Position numbers and translations under genes: made by a program. From Apodospora peruviana (Eukaryota > Ascomycota > Sordariomycetes > Sordariales > Lasiosphaeriaceae), in the NCBI GenBank assembly GCA_033439685.1, contig JAUEDM010000003.1:898001-962000 (forward strand): DNA of 64,000 nt, written 5' to 3'. How positions within the stretch are numbered: the first letter of the stretch is position 1; each line of letters opens with the position of its first letter. Below the pieces are notes generated by a model. That model was not told the origin of the DNA and did no database searches. It saw nothing but the letters and a program-made list of their open reading frames with translations. Shown here piece after piece: positions 10,139 through 21,975 of this stretch.

Positions 10139-11445
10139 TGTGTTAGTTGGGGTGAGAGTGAGCGTGAGCGTGAGAGACCGAGATATGTTTGAGTTCGAAA
10201 GAGGCTGGTGATGCTGTTCTATCAGGATTGATAGAGACTTGAAGGTGTGCTTGATGGTGGAAGAATATGACAGTGCTCTGGAAACTGGGCCCTGTTATAT
10301 CTCGGGGATATCATCGTCGTCGCCTTAGAACTCAAGCATGATGCTCAACTCCCAGTTGTGCATGATACAGACCTGCCAAGAAGCTCGAGGCTCGCTTCTC
10401 AGGATTCGCGTCTAATCCAAGACAACGATAGCTAGGTGCATGTGTAGCTTGACCGAACCCCTTACTAGTCTTCAGCTGGACTTCAGCTGTGTTTTGACCA
10501 ATAATGTGGCGCCTCTTCTGTGCAAAGCCTGCCAAGTGCCAATATTTTCAGGTTTGCGAGCGACCCGATTGGACAGGAGATCACATCTAGAGCACAATTC
10601 GCAGAAAAGATCTAGAACAATACCGGAACGATTGCAGGTACTGAAACACGCAGAAAGTCAACTAGTGCAGTATACATGTAGTTTCATGCAGGAAATATCA
10701 CTCGTATCACCAATGCCGAGCAATCGGGGATCACCATCCCAGAGCCCGGTGGCAACGAACTACGCCAGGGAGCCGACATCCATCACACCGCCGAGTGGAT
10801 CACCGTCTGATCCCGGAGTCCGGTGGCCATGCCATCAGGCGGAATCTACAGCACTATCATCCACCCGCATCATTCCAGACCCGTCATTGCATCAACCATC
10901 TTGTTCTCAGCAAGCTCGGGGTCGGGGCTGTTACCGGATACGAATCAGAATGTCGGACTGTCCTCCGAAGTCCGAGATAGATGAGAACCAGTAGCGCCGG
11001 ACGCAGGATATATCACGAACTACGCAAAGGGAGCCGAGATTCATCACACCGCTGATTCAGAACAACTTCAGATTAAATTTTAGACTACCGGTAGCGTGAG
11101 GGGAAGAAAGTCACGCGCGAATATTGCGAGACTCGTCCGAGAGGCTTGGGTCCGCGGAATTTCGAACAAACCTTTACATCAAAATGTAAGGGTGAGGGCT
11201 GGGTCGAGAGAAGGAATAACCTGCAAACATGGCCATATTAGAAGAGAATCCCGCAACTTGACACAGGCCTCAAACCGTCCGTATCTTTCTATAAGGAGTT
11301 ATTATCATCTGTGCATTCTATCAAGTAGAAGAACGAACCAGACCACCAAGAATCATCCCTTCTCCCACCAATTCATCTTTTGGTTTTACCCTTGAACCTA
11401 CCTATCTTCTATCTTTGACAATCCTCAACTTCACGTTCCTCCAAC
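10139..11445. other. Intergenic with diverged short repeats
   Basis: About 1.3 kb between two divergent genes. A plus-strand open frame (10440-10994, 184 codons) has no recognisable motif and overlaps the repeats described separately, so I do not call it a gene. Confidence 0.45.
10756..11055 (+). repeat. Diverged direct repeat pair
   Basis: A roughly 39-bp unit at 10756-10794 starting CGAACTACG and ending CCGCCGA recurs at 11016-11055 with a few substitutions and one inserted base. Inside the first copy's surroundings a shorter GGATCACC...CCGGTGGC motif also occurs twice (about 10727 and 10797). The function is unknown. Confidence 0.7.
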
Positions 11446-12744
11446 ATGTCTGAATCCGACGTTTTACAGCCGTCGCAGGTGGAAAAGCCTACGAGTCAAG
11501 ATGTCGGCGATGCTCCATCGCAGGCACTCGACTTCCCCTGTGGTAGCGACTGGGGTCTTGGAAACATCCTGTACATCCAAAATGCACCTATCGTCCCAGC
11601 TGAGAAGCAGGCCGAGCTGGATGGCAGAGTTCAGACCATCAACACCTGGCTGGTCTGGGAGCTGGCCAAAGTCGAGGAAGCCGTCCAGGGCAAGCTCGAA
11701 TCCGGTGCTCTCCCAGGAGATGACTCAGTGCCATCCAAGTCCAAGAGGATCGGGTACCGAATCAAAGTTGTCGACGCCTATCGAGGAGGGTCGCCATGGT
11801 AAGAAGCATCCTTCCACCAACCATACTCTCAAGTCGAAGTGATGTTGATATCGCAAACATTTAGGCTTACCGGTACCTCCACCGCCACTCAGAGCACCTC
11901 TCTCGTCATGACCGAAGACGAGGTCAACTCCACTGTCCAGAAGAACATCATCAGCGCAGCTGCTTCACAGGGTCTTCAGCCCCAGAAACTCGTCAAGACC
12001 GTCGATCTGGGCGATCTTGGCTTCGACAAGAAAGACCAAATCAGCCATACTGTGCAGCCCCACGTCTTGTATTCCATCGGCTACCAGTACGATGCCGTTG
12101 CCAACACCATTGGTGTTTGTAAGTACCTTGCGATTCCATTCAGTACACCGTGTTGAAAAAAGAAAAAAGAAAAAAGAAAAAAGAAAAAAGAAAAAAGAAA
12201 AAAGAAAAAGAAAAAAGAAAAAAGAAAAAAGAAAAAAGAAAAAGAAAAAGAAAAAGAAAAAAGAAAAAAGAAAAAGCTACCGGGTATAACTGATACCATT
12301 TCCCTAGCAATCAAAACATTCTACTACAACGTCACCCTCAAGGAAACCGCCGCGCCCGCTCCCCCAAAGTCCAAACCCACCCACAACAGCAATAGCAATA
12401 ATAATAGCGGCAGCGGCCTCCTGGGTACCATGGAAAAGATCGGATCCAAGATCGGGGACGTGGTCCAAGACTTGGCAGGTGACCAGGCTGCCAGTCAGGC
12501 GACTACTGCATCATCTGAGGAGAAAGGGGGCCTGGGCGGCCAGACACACGTCGCACCTCCGGCACCTCCCAAGGTTAAGTACTACGAGGCCAAGATCGAC
12601 TATATCAATACGTCGGTGACATTCAACTTTGACGTGTTCAATCCGAAGCAGGTCGCCACGGGTGTCTCGGCTGAATTTTTGGGTCTGGGGAAGCAGATCC
12701 TTGCCACCGAGGCGCAGTTGTTGTCTTTGAAGACGAAGGAATAG
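11446..12744 (+). CDS. Unrecognised fungal protein, three exons, 347 aa
   Basis: Exons 11446-11798, 11865-12118 and 12308-12744 (phases 2 and 1; 1044 nt) give 347 residues. The start ATG follows a pyrimidine-rich leader. There is no signal peptide or membrane segment. The first half is mixed alpha/beta in look (TINTWLVWELAKVEEAVQGK; KRIGYRIKVVDAYRGGSPW). A Ser/Asn/Gly linker (about residues 220-235) leads into EKIGSKIGDVVQDLAGDQAA. The C-terminal part has KYYEAKIDYINTSVTFNFDV and ends in a helix. Family not recognised. The second intron is mostly a purine satellite (see separate entry). It lies divergently from the Evf-like candidate, about 1.3 kb away. Confidence 0.75.
12155..12275 (+). repeat. 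GAAAAAA/GAAAAA purine microsatellite inside an intron
   Basis: About 120 bp of tandem GA(5-6) units fill most of intron 2 (12119-12307) of the surrounding gene. The template strand is correspondingly a long pyrimidine tract well upstream of the acceptor. Hexamer and heptamer units are mixed. Confidence 0.9.
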
Positions 12745-13748
12745 GTACATAAGGTTCATGCAGGTAGTTTAGTTTAGGGCAGTCAGTATTTCAAAATTAA
12801 CGATATTACCTTACTCATGGGAGGCCGACGATAGCATGCCAGGTGTTGTACATGATGGTGACAAAAACTGAGCGGTGTAATTATGCTGAGCTTGAGGCCC
12901 CGTCGAACTCAGTCCCGGTCACACAGAAACGACGGATCCCCTGGCAGTATTCTGATTTGATTTAAACCCGGTGTCCTGGTATCTTAACTGGTCAGGTCTC
13001 TCACACAACTGGTTCGTACGAGAACATGAACTAACTGAAGATATGACTGGCTAGGTAGGTGCCGAAAAAAGAAGCTCCATCCCAGGACGAGAACCTGTAG
13101 AGGAGCAGCATTCAGTGTTCTCAGGGAGAAGGCAGTGAACAATCAGACTGCCCATCAGTTGCTCCAAGGACCTGTGCTTAGCGCCCTGCTCAATCGCCAC
13201 CGGGCAAAATGTCGAATGTGATAGCTGTGCATTAGCCTGACAATAGTGTTCAGCAGGTCTTGAAGACTCGACTTGGTCGTGCACGGATAGTTCCCCCACT
13301 TTTCAGCTTCGATCATCTTAGCCACCATGTTCCAGAACGTCCAGAATTGTTAGAAACTGCAGCTATGGTGGAAAGAGATGGCAATACTGTCTCGCAGAGG
13401 CTGCACAGGTGAGCAGAGAAAGATGGTCTGGACTTATCAGTGAGACATCAGGTCTGAGGCCGGCTCCCGGATAATAGATTCGTTGTCTGTGCGGTGGTCC
13501 CTACCTAAGTACCTGGTAGGTATTCAAAGATCTCATCCATTCAGGAAGTAAGGTAGTTTTCGAGTAAGCCCACGAACTATCTGTTGCTCGTCTCCTTTTC
13601 ACTCGCTCCTTGCAACACCATTCTCCCCAGTTCGCTGGTAATCAAGAACGCCCCCTTCCTCTTCTTTTCTCCCCAAACAAACTTCAGTTGAAGTGACGGC
13701 CCCTCCGTTGTTGCACTGGATTTGCTCTTAATTGCATCGACAAAAAAC
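12745..13748. other. Intergenic, no gene seen
   Basis: Region between two plus-strand genes, including the promoter side of the subtilisin gene. Contains an ACCTAAGTACCTGGTAGG-type motif near 13503. A pyrimidine-rich leader lies just before the ATG at 13749. Confidence 0.45.
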
Positions 13749-15760
13749 ATGTCATCCTCTATCAGCATCAATGGTCGGAAAGTGGCCCTTGGCCACGACC
13801 TTGACGCGTCCGCAACCGACTACATCGTCGTGCGCACGACCGGGGACCCCCTTAACAAGCGACAAAAGGCCCAGCTGGCCGAGCTCGGCGTGACCATTCA
13901 CGAGTTTGTCGGGGATGAATTTCAGCAGGTGTACCTCTGCGGCTACCCAAAGGACTCTCTCGTGCAGATCGACAAGCTAGACTTTGTCAACTACGTCGGC
14001 GTCTACTCCGATGAATTTGTCCTCCCCAAGGTTCTCATCGCCGAATCAGATGCCAGCGCTGCCACGACAGTCGACATCGATATTCTACTCCAGCATAATG
14101 TCACCGAGCTGACAGACGAGCTCCTCAACAAGATCGCCCAGGCCGCGGGCATCCAACCGTCCACGGTGGTCGTGGAAGACGGTGCTGTGCACCTCAGAGT
14201 CGGTCTCGACAGACTCGAAAGCGTTGCAGTCTTGGACGAGGTCCGAGTTGTCCATGTCGCAAACGAGGCGACCCTTTTCAACAATGTGGCACGCCAGATC
14301 CTTAACGTCGAATCCCCCGTCTCCTCCTCGGCCACCGGTCCTACTTCAAAATACCGTGGCAAAGGCCAAATCGTCTGTGTCGCTGACACGGGTTTTGACA
14401 AGGGGAGCACGACAGACGTCCACGATGCCTTTGCCGGTCGAGTCAAGGCGCTGTATTCATGGGGCCGTCGGACCAACACCGGCGGGGCCACGGACGACCT
14501 GGATGGCCATGGCACCCACGTCTGCGGCTCCGTGCTGGGCAGCGGCCATCATTCGACCCAGGGCCGGATCGAAGGAACCGCTCCGGAGGCCGAGCTCATT
14601 GTGCAATCCTTGTTCAGCCGCTGGAACCCGTTCAGCAGCACCTCCCCCGACCTCGGCGGCATTCCCAAGACTTCATTGTCCTGGCTCTTTACCCAAGCCT
14701 ACGACGACGGCGCCCGCATCCATACTAACTCTTGGGGCTCCGGATTACCCCCCAAAACCAAGATCCAACGCCCCTACGACGGGCGATCCGAAAGCATTGA
14801 TCAGTTCGTCTGGGATCACCAAGACATGACCATCCTCTTCGCGGCCGGAAACGACGGGCAAGACGCCACTGGTCCCCAAGAAAGACTAGACGGTACCGTG
14901 AACCCGCGGTCTCTGGGCGCCGAAGCCGCCTCCAAGAACTGCATCACGGTCGGAGCCACCGAAAACCTCCGTCCGGATCTTAGGTTGGGCGGCCAGTCCA
15001 ACACTCGACCTTACACGTACGGCGGCTTCTGGTCCACACGATTTGCCTGCAACCCCCTCAAGGATGACCACATGGCCAACAACCCCGACGGTCTTGCCGC
15101 CTTCAGCAGCCGGGGTCCGACCGCCGAGAACAGGTTGAAGCCGGACGTTGTCGCTCCAGGAACGGCCATCCTGTCGACCCGATCTCGCAGCAAGTTGTAC
15201 ACGGCATCCGTCGACCAGGTCGGTGTTTCCGACGATCCCGGGTACATGTACCTCGCGGGGACAAGCATGGCCACCCCCCTGGTGGCTGGCACCTGCGCGC
15301 TCATACGGGAGGCTCTCCTCGCCAACGGATATAGCGACGTGCAACCGGACGGGAGGACCAAGAACCCCACCGGTTCTCTCGTCAAAGCCCTTCTCATCAA
15401 CGGCGCGGTCCCGATCAAAGGGCAATACATGCCCCTCGACGAGAGCTTCTTGCGCCACGGCGGACCTAACCCGCACTCGGGCTTTGGACGAGTCGACCTA
15501 GCCGGGTCTTTGCCCAACAAACCGAATGATCCGTACTCTGGGTATGACATCGGTGTGGCGGACGAAGACAACGAGGACTCGCTTGCTCACGTGGAAATTC
15601 CCATTCCTGATGACCATGAAAAGAGTAGTAGTATTGGCGACAAAGGACTAACCTTCAAAATTACGCTTGTCTATGCTGATCTCCCCGGTGGCGAGCTCCA
15701 GAATGATCTCAACTTGCTGGTCATCATCGGGGGCGAACAACGCAATGGTAACCAGAGTGC

Positions 15761-15791
<31 letters not shown>

Positions 15792-15980
15792 CATGATCCG
15801 TCAGCCGGAAAGGGATTTGACCGAAGGAATAACGTCGAGCAGGTGCTGTGGGAGGGTATCACTATCCCCGCTGCGGGAGCAGCACATGATGCCGGGGGGC
15901 ATTCTGTGAAGGTTGTTGTCAAGCCGTTTCGGTTCATGGCTAGCAAAGTTCCTTTTGCTTTTGCGTGGAAGTTTTATTAG
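13749..15980 (+). CDS. Subtilisin-family (S8) serine protease, intracellular type, 743 aa
   Basis: A single uninterrupted exon. The ATG at 13749 is the first in frame; the open frame before it has only a TTG. There is no signal peptide. The N-terminal about 200 residues form a prodomain-like alpha/beta region. The catalytic triad is visible: Asp near 213 in VCVADTGFD, His near 254 in DGHGTHVCG, and Ser near 506 in AGTSMATPLVAG. TNSWG carries strand motifs of the S8 fold and AAGND holds the oxyanion Asn. After the protease domain comes a C-terminal beta-sandwich-like region (LTFKITLVYADLPGG; NDLNLLVIIGG), as in KP-43-type subtilases. A polyalanine stretch encoded by a GCT repeat lies within this region. 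It probably hydrolyses peptides or proteins; the substrate is unknown. A second, secreted subtilisin lies 2.4 kb downstream on the other strand. Confidence 0.9.
15758..15791 (+). repeat. GCT trinucleotide repeat coding for polyalanine
   Basis: About ten alanine codons with one valine interruption in the C-terminal region of the S8 protease. It lies in a loop between two beta-rich segments, so length variation is probably tolerated. Confidence 0.85.
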
Positions 15981-16618
15981 TACATGTCTAGTAATTAAGA
16001 ATCTCGAGGGAGATACTCGGGGCCAGTGGATCGAGACGAGGTATGTCTACGTGGGCGTTTACTGTGAGTGTGTGGGAAGGGGGGGTTGTTTACTCTCCTT
16101 TTCGGCTGGGAAAAGGGGGAGGGGCCGTATTGTTGTGCATAGCACAATGCCGTTAGGAAGGTTCTATTATGTGCCCAGAAAGTCAACCCATGGTTACCTA
16201 GGTACCCATGCATAGTGGGTAGTAAATCCATTTTTAGTGTAAATACCACGAACCCGTCTCCCTCCAGACTTTTTTCTATTATTGATGTTTTCGTAAGAGC
16301 AGCATCTTACCTATTTACCCAAATTGGCAAGCGTTCGTTCCGCCACAACGGGTAAGGGTGGCTGACTCCCTGCTGCGCCACGCGATGATGCAACCATCTG
16401 AGGACTCCCACCCCGTGTGTTTCATGATCCCACTCCCGTCACTCAGCGCTTCCAACTCCCTAAAAACTGCCCCGCTCCCGTCAGCCAAGCCGTCTGTTCC
16501 TCCTCCCTCCTGCAGCTAAACACAACCTGGAACTTATACAAGCAGCTTTACCTAAGGTAACGTTAGCAATTGACTTTTATCTCCATCAACCACCTCTACC
16601 AAAAGTACGTCATTCATC
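15981..16618. other. Intergenic, no gene seen
   Basis: Terminator side of the protease and promoter side of the Gln-rich protein. ACCTAGGTACCC (16197) and ACCTAAGGTAACG (16551) are copies of the recurring motif. The stretch before 16619 is pyrimidine-rich, as is usual for a fungal promoter. Confidence 0.45.
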
Positions 16619-17532
16619 ATGTCGGCTCAAGACTACTACGGCCAGCAGCAGGGCCAAGGCCAGGGCAACAACCCCTACGGCTACAGCAACAACCCGCAAC
16701 AGCAGCACGGCGGCTACGGCCAGCAAGGACCTCCTCCCCAGAGCTACCAGCAACAACAGGTAAGGTTTCGCCGGTATTCCCACTCCGTCACAGCGCGCTG
16801 CGCGACGGTACTAATACACCTTGCGCGTGGTTTAGGGCAACTACAATTACCCTCCGGGCCCTCCGGCTCCCTCGCACTCGCAATACAACCAACAACCGCC
16901 CCCTCAACACCAGGGTGGTGTTGGTCAAGGATACTACTCGTCTCCTCCTCCTCAGCAGAACTACCAATCACCTCCGCCGCAGCACCATCAGCAGCAGCAA
17001 CAATACCAACAGCCACATCACCAGCAGCAGCAGTACGGGCAAGGTCCCCCGGGCCCTCCGGGACAGTACCCTGACAACCGCGGTACCTCGCCGTACCCGC
17101 CTCAGCAGCCGCCGCAGCAGTACAACCAGCAGTATGGGCAGCACCAGCAGGGATATGGCGGCGGGGCGCCGGGACAGCAACCTCAGCAGGCTGGTGACCG
17201 AGGCCTAGGAGGTTCACTGCTCGGCGGCGGCGCGGGCGCCCTGCTCGCCCACGCGGCCGGCGGAGGTACCCTCGGGGCTCTAGCGGCTGCGGGTGTCGGC
17301 GCGTTCGCCGGCAATAAGATTGGGGATGGGCTCGGCGGGAAGTAAGTCTTGTACCTCTTTTCTATTGAATACATGTCATTCGGGGACTCAAACACTAACG
17401 TATTGCGCCATCAGGCTTGGCAAGCACAAGAAGGAGAAGAAGGATGGGCACCACAAGAAGGACAAGAAGAAGAAGCACCACGGCGGCAAGAGCAGCGGGA
17501 GCTCGAGCGACAGCAGCAGTGATTCGGACTAG
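16619..17532 (+). CDS. Gln/Pro/Tyr-rich glycine-zipper protein, 254 aa
   Basis: Exons 16619-16759, 16836-17341 and 17415-17532 join in phases 0 and 2 (765 nt). Residues 1-180 are low complexity, rich in Gln, Pro, Gly and Tyr (MSAQDYYGQQQGQGQG; PPGPPGQYPDNRGTSPYPP), like a prion-like or condensate-forming segment. Residues about 185-225 form a glycine zipper (GGSLLGGGAGALLAHAAGGG, then GALAAAGVGAFAGNKIG), a pattern known from 17-kDa surface-antigen and Gly-zipper_2TM domains that inserts in or packs against membranes. The C-terminus is Lys/His-rich (KKEKKDGHHKKDKKKKHH) and then Ser/Asp-rich. Such proteins are common but poorly characterised in ascomycetes. The exact role is unknown. Confidence 0.85.
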
Positions 17533-18368
17533 ACCGGCGTTGATGGGCAGCAAGCAGGAACTGTGAAGGCGGAAACGAGGCAGTTCTCTTGGTGAATAGG
17601 CGTCTAGTTGACTTGATTGAGTGGCTCACTGCAGCTTAGATATGACGCTGTGTGTTTATTACGGCCGATAAGCAATCTACAGATATATCCGATAGGGCTG
17701 ATCAACGGATGATCTCCGTGGTCTCTTGTGCACAACAGTTTCACGGTTTCAGCCCTACTGTCGATCAGTCAGTCGATATGCGTTGACGCGCGTGAGACAA
17801 CACTCCACGAGTGAGACACGCTTTGCATGCAAAGCGAAGGGATCGTCGTTATCTTGGCAACATGGCAACACCAAACGACCCGAGATCCGAAACGTGGAGC
17901 CTCAGGCTGAACATCTGAGATACGGTGTTACGGCCGGGGCTAGTGTTACCAGCCTTACCGTGTTGGTACTTGGTTGTGCAACGACGCCAACGAGGACGAG
18001 TGAATCACCCCGGATGGAGGATTCATCACCGAAGGATACAAAGTGCTTGAAATTAAGGGTGCTATAAATCATATTAAATATCTATAACTGAGGATTGTGG
18101 GCCATCTAACAAACACCTGGGATCGTCAAGTGATAATGGTAGCCAAGTACTAGTAGCTTGTAACATGTAACACAAATTATCTTTCCTACCAAGCAACACC
18201 TCCCATTCGTCGCGAATCCAGCTGGCCTGTCTCGAAATGAAACTAACATCTCCAACATACACAACACGAAAGCTTGATACCAGATCTGAGATATCACACC
18301 CCAGTCCCAGCCTCTATCAGACAAGAACAAAAATGACCTGACGTGGCTAAGAACCCCCTTAATTAAAT
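17533..18368. other. Intergenic between convergent genes
   Basis: The 3' ends of the Gln-rich gene and the proteinase K-like gene face each other here. No gene, repeat or RNA is recognised. Confidence 0.45.
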
Positions 18369-19698
18369 TTACGCCCCGTTCCCATTATACGCAATCACAT
18401 TCGGGCTCCCGTTCCCACCGCTCTGCACAACCCCCTTGGTGCCAAGACTCTTGACATTGGCCGTGACATCAGCCGGCTTGCCGTTCCTGGCAACATCTGC
18501 GCTCTTCAGATACAGCACCAGGCCGGCAACATGCGGCGTGGCCATGCTCGTCCCGTCCATCGACACGGCATCGGTGTCGCTGCTGCCCGGGTACGTCGAC
18601 AGCACGTCCACCCCGGGGGCGAAAATATCCACCACGGTCCCGTAGTTGCTCCACCAGGGCTTGCCATTGGCGATATCGATCGCGCCGACGGTGAGCGCGT
18701 CTGGCGCGGACGCAGGGCTGACGTCCTTTGCGTCGATGCCATCGTTACCAGCCGCAACGACCGAGAGCACGCCGGCCTTGGAAGCGTTGGCCACGGCATT
18801 GTTGAAGGCGTCCGAGAGCGGCCCGCCGAGGGACATACTGATGACGGAGTTGGAGGTGCGGTTTGAGGCCGTGATGTTGTTCACGGCCCAGTTGAAGCCA
18901 TCGAGCACGATTGAGGTGGACGAGGAGCCCGTGTCGAACACCTTGATCGCGATGATGGTGGCCTTCTTGGCCACGCCGTATGCGCGCGACCCGATCGTGC
19001 CCGCCGTGTGGGTGCCGTGGCCGTAGTTGTCGGCCGAGTCGGATCCGGGGTAGGCGTTGTATCCCAGAGAGGCGCGGCCCTCGAACTCGACGTGCGTGGC
19101 GCTGATCCCCGTGTCGACGAGGTAGGCGTACGTGCCTTGTCCTGCGGTTGCTGCGTCGTAGATGTAGTCTGTGAAATTGGCTTTCTTGTGCGAGATGGAG
19201 CCCAAGCCCCATGGCGCGCCCTTTTGGGTTGTCATGGCTGCTGGGACTGCCGCTGCGCGGACCTTTTCGTGATTCATGGGGGCGTCTTGTAGTCGCCAGA
19301 CCATGTCGGGCTCTACTGCTGCGACCTGGATGCGGTTGTTTTAGTTGAGAGGTAGATCGAACAAGGACCGTGTATAAAGTACGCTAACTCACGTCATCGC
19401 TGTGTCGAATTTCATTGATCGTCGCCGCGTCAAACGACCCAGCATAGGCGTGGAAGTCCTTGATGCTGTATACCTGATCGACACTAGATGCATCGCGCCT
19501 TGCCAGCCTTCGGGAGTTGACCCAGTGCAAGTGTGTGTTGATGGCCGATGGCGAGACGCCTGGCTTGAGTGTGACGATATACTTGCCGGGAATCACTTCA
19601 GCTCCTCGCTTGTTGTTAAGGGGGACTCCGGAAGCAGGTTGGGCGATACTAGCCACCCCCGCGATCCCAAGGGCAAGACAGGTCCGGAAAACGACCAT
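18369..19698 (-). CDS. Secreted proteinase K-like subtilisin (S8), 420 aa
   Basis: Two exons, 19698-19393 and 19325-18369, join in phase 0 (GTGAGT donor, CCAG acceptor). The N-terminus (MVVFRTCLALGIAGVASIAQ) is a signal peptide. An I9 inhibitor propeptide follows (GKYIVTLKPGVSPSAINTHL; SIKDFHAYAGSF). The mature domain carries Asp about 173 (AYLVDTGIS), His about 205 (NYGHGTHTAGT), the oxyanion region (VVAAGNDG) and Ser about 362 (DGTSMATPHVAG). The length of 420 is slightly above the usual 380-400 for fungal proteinase K or alkaline protease. Such enzymes are secreted endopeptidases used in nutrition or in attack on insect cuticle, nematodes or plants. Which of these applies cannot be told from the sequence. 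Confidence 0.95.
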
Positions 19699-20923
19699 AG
19701 TTGCTGTCGTAGACAGCTGTTTGTTTGAGGAAGAGAAAGCTAATAGCAGCCCGTGTTATAAAATTATGATGAGACAAAAGACAGGAGATGCGTAGTATGG
19801 CTTTGAGGAGAAGGCTGGGGGGATTAATGATGAAGTTGATGGGGACAAAAGTCGTAAAATTGGTCCATCATGGTTCATAACAGTGAGGACACATCGAACA
19901 CTTCTTATACTTCATCCTTAGTCGCATCTCGAGCTCTCACCGACCATTTCAATCGCAGAAAGAGCAGATGACCATCTTTACTGCACTTTCTTCCAAGCTA
20001 TTGCCCTTATGCCTTTCATGCTAATGTCTGTGTGCCTCAAATTGTCACCCACTGCTCCACGAAGTAGTCCTATCCACGTAAGTCTGACCAGCTGCTGTGA
20101 AGCCTCAAGGATGGAGGCATGGAAGGAGGAGGAAATTGCTGCTTACAAGCCTCAGACCCTCCACATACTACTATCAGTTCCCACGCATGCACGTACAATG
20201 GCAAGGCACGCGCCGCGGCCGCTCACCACCAGCACACTCTTCTGAGTCGCAGATCCCACACGACTGCAGACTTCCCAAAGCCAGCTTCCACATCCAGCCA
20301 TGCCGCAGCAGCTTGGACCTGTCGCAGGTGCTGTGAATATATCATTATCGGCAACAGAAAGATAAGGAAGGGACAGTTCTGTTGTGTTGCTTAAGTACAT
20401 GTACCGGGTTTCTATTACCGGTAGGGCACTGGCACAGCTTGGAAACGACAGATCCTTGGCGATACCACCTTCCGGGTCACGAAGACGAGACGACGAGCGG
20501 TCCATAGCCCTCTCGTAAGATAGGATCGATAGTGAGAACCAGAGGTCTGGGGTGTAATTTAATTTCTGAACGTGGCTCCAAATCCGGCTGATGGCAACAC
20601 GTGGGCCCTCCGCGAGCGTCATTCCCGCCATTCCCGCAAAGAAATGAGTCTCCGATCCGTTTAACGATGAACATACCAAAACGAACGGACGAAGACCGAT
20701 ATGAGCAGCATTACAAAAGGAAGAGAACGAGAGATTTCCGTCACGTCCGTTTCGACTTGACTCGACCGCCTCGCAGTCAGCGGCGAGATATGCAGAAATG
20801 GGTTTCGATATTAAGTAGGTGGTAAGTTTGGGGGTGAGTGGTAGGTGTTGGTGGCATATTAATATACGAAATAATCATTTGGAGAAAAAAACACTATAAA
20901 TCAAAGCTCAACAGCCAGCCAGC
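19699..20923. other. Intergenic, no gene seen
   Basis: Promoter side of the secreted subtilisin plus unassigned sequence. Several overlapping frames near 20010-20680 on both strands share the same bases and none has motifs or splice support. A TATAAA box at about 20893 lies 30 bp before the small ORF at 20924. Confidence 0.4.
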
Positions 20924-21091
20924 ATGCCTCGCAACGCAACCCCCACTGCCACTAAATACCTGAGTGAGGTGCCACAGGCGATTGCCAGCGAGGCAAGCAC
21001 ACGCAATATGGTCTTCGCCAATCTGTTTGCCATCCTTCGCCTGTTCACATGCCCGGAACCGAGCCTAACCCTGAAGCTCACTGCTCAATAA
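20924..21091 (+). CDS. Candidate small ORF, 55 aa
   Basis: An ATG-initiated frame of 55 codons ending TAA. It reads MPRNATPTATKYLSEVPQAI followed later by NMVFANLFAILRLFTCPEP. An amphipathic or hydrophobic segment (VFANLFAILRLF) lies in the middle. Codon choice looks coding-like (many third-position C/G) compared with the AT-rich flanks. It may be a complete micro-protein, the first exon of a lost gene, or chance. No family is recognised. Confidence 0.3.
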   Translation: MPRNATPTATKYLSEVPQAIASEASTRNMVFANLFAILRLFTCPEPSLTLKLTAQ

Positions 21092-21975
21092 GGGGTTTGC
21101 TATGTGCTCACGTTGGACAAGTCACACAGATGAGGTCACCCCTTTCTCTTTCTCATTTCCTAGTTCTTACATATTTCGTATGCTTGTTGGTACCTAAGGT
21201 AGGCAGGCATTCCAGAGTTTAAGTGAGTCTGATGAGAATGTGATGAGAATGCCCGACCGATGACCGGCCGCGTTTGACACTGAACATACGGCCGTGACAC
21301 CATTATAACGCATTTCATCGCAAGGCACTGGAGATTGGGTTTCTGATCCAATTCTAATAGTTACATTACATAGGTATGTTTCTGGATCGAACCCTTCAGC
21401 ACATTGGCTGGCACCTTCCTCGGTTCTCACGGACGGGCTCTACCAACCGCTCGCTCGGCCGGTCCCTACATGGATTCCTTCAAAGAACGGATTCTTCGTC
21501 ATCCGTTTGCGGTGGTATTCATCACCGAAGACAGTCATCCGTCCTCGTGAGCAAGTACGGTCCGGAAGGATCTGTGACCGGTGCCTAGACGTAGCAATAA
21601 CCTGCGCCGTCACCGGGCAGTTCCGGTCAAGCCAAGTTTTAATATCGAGAAACCGAAGCGATGTTACTCTCCGGGCGCCGTCCGTGGCGACAAGAATAGA
21701 ACAACAGTCTGAGGGGGGAGGAGGGCATTCGGGCAACGTCAATGAATGCACACATGTAAGCACAGAGCAACAAATGTGAGCACGAAAATGATAAAACCCA
21801 TCACATCACAGCACGTAATTCTCGCCGTTACTCTATAAATTACCACGTGTAACGCTAGAAAAGACAAAGTTGCGATAACGAAACTCATGCTTGCTTCTCC
21901 CCCAAACTCCAAAACTGACTGGTGTAACCCAGCAAACCCAGCGCGCCATCGAGCAGAACTGCCGACATTCCCATT
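21092..21975. other. Intergenic, no gene seen
   Basis: 3' side of the G-patch gene. ACCTAAGGTAGG at about 21192 is another copy of the recurring motif. No gene supported. Confidence 0.45.

Noticed and set aside
10440..10994. 184-codon plus-strand frame
   Set aside because: Overlaps the diverged direct repeats, has no recognisable domain and no splice context.
12017..12314. Lys/Glu- or Phe-rich low-complexity frames on both strands
   Set aside because: Translation of the intronic GAAAAAA satellite.
14003..15571. Several long antisense frames (14003-14515, 14886-15476, 15011-15571)
   Set aside because: All are shadows of the S8 protease coding frame on the other strand.
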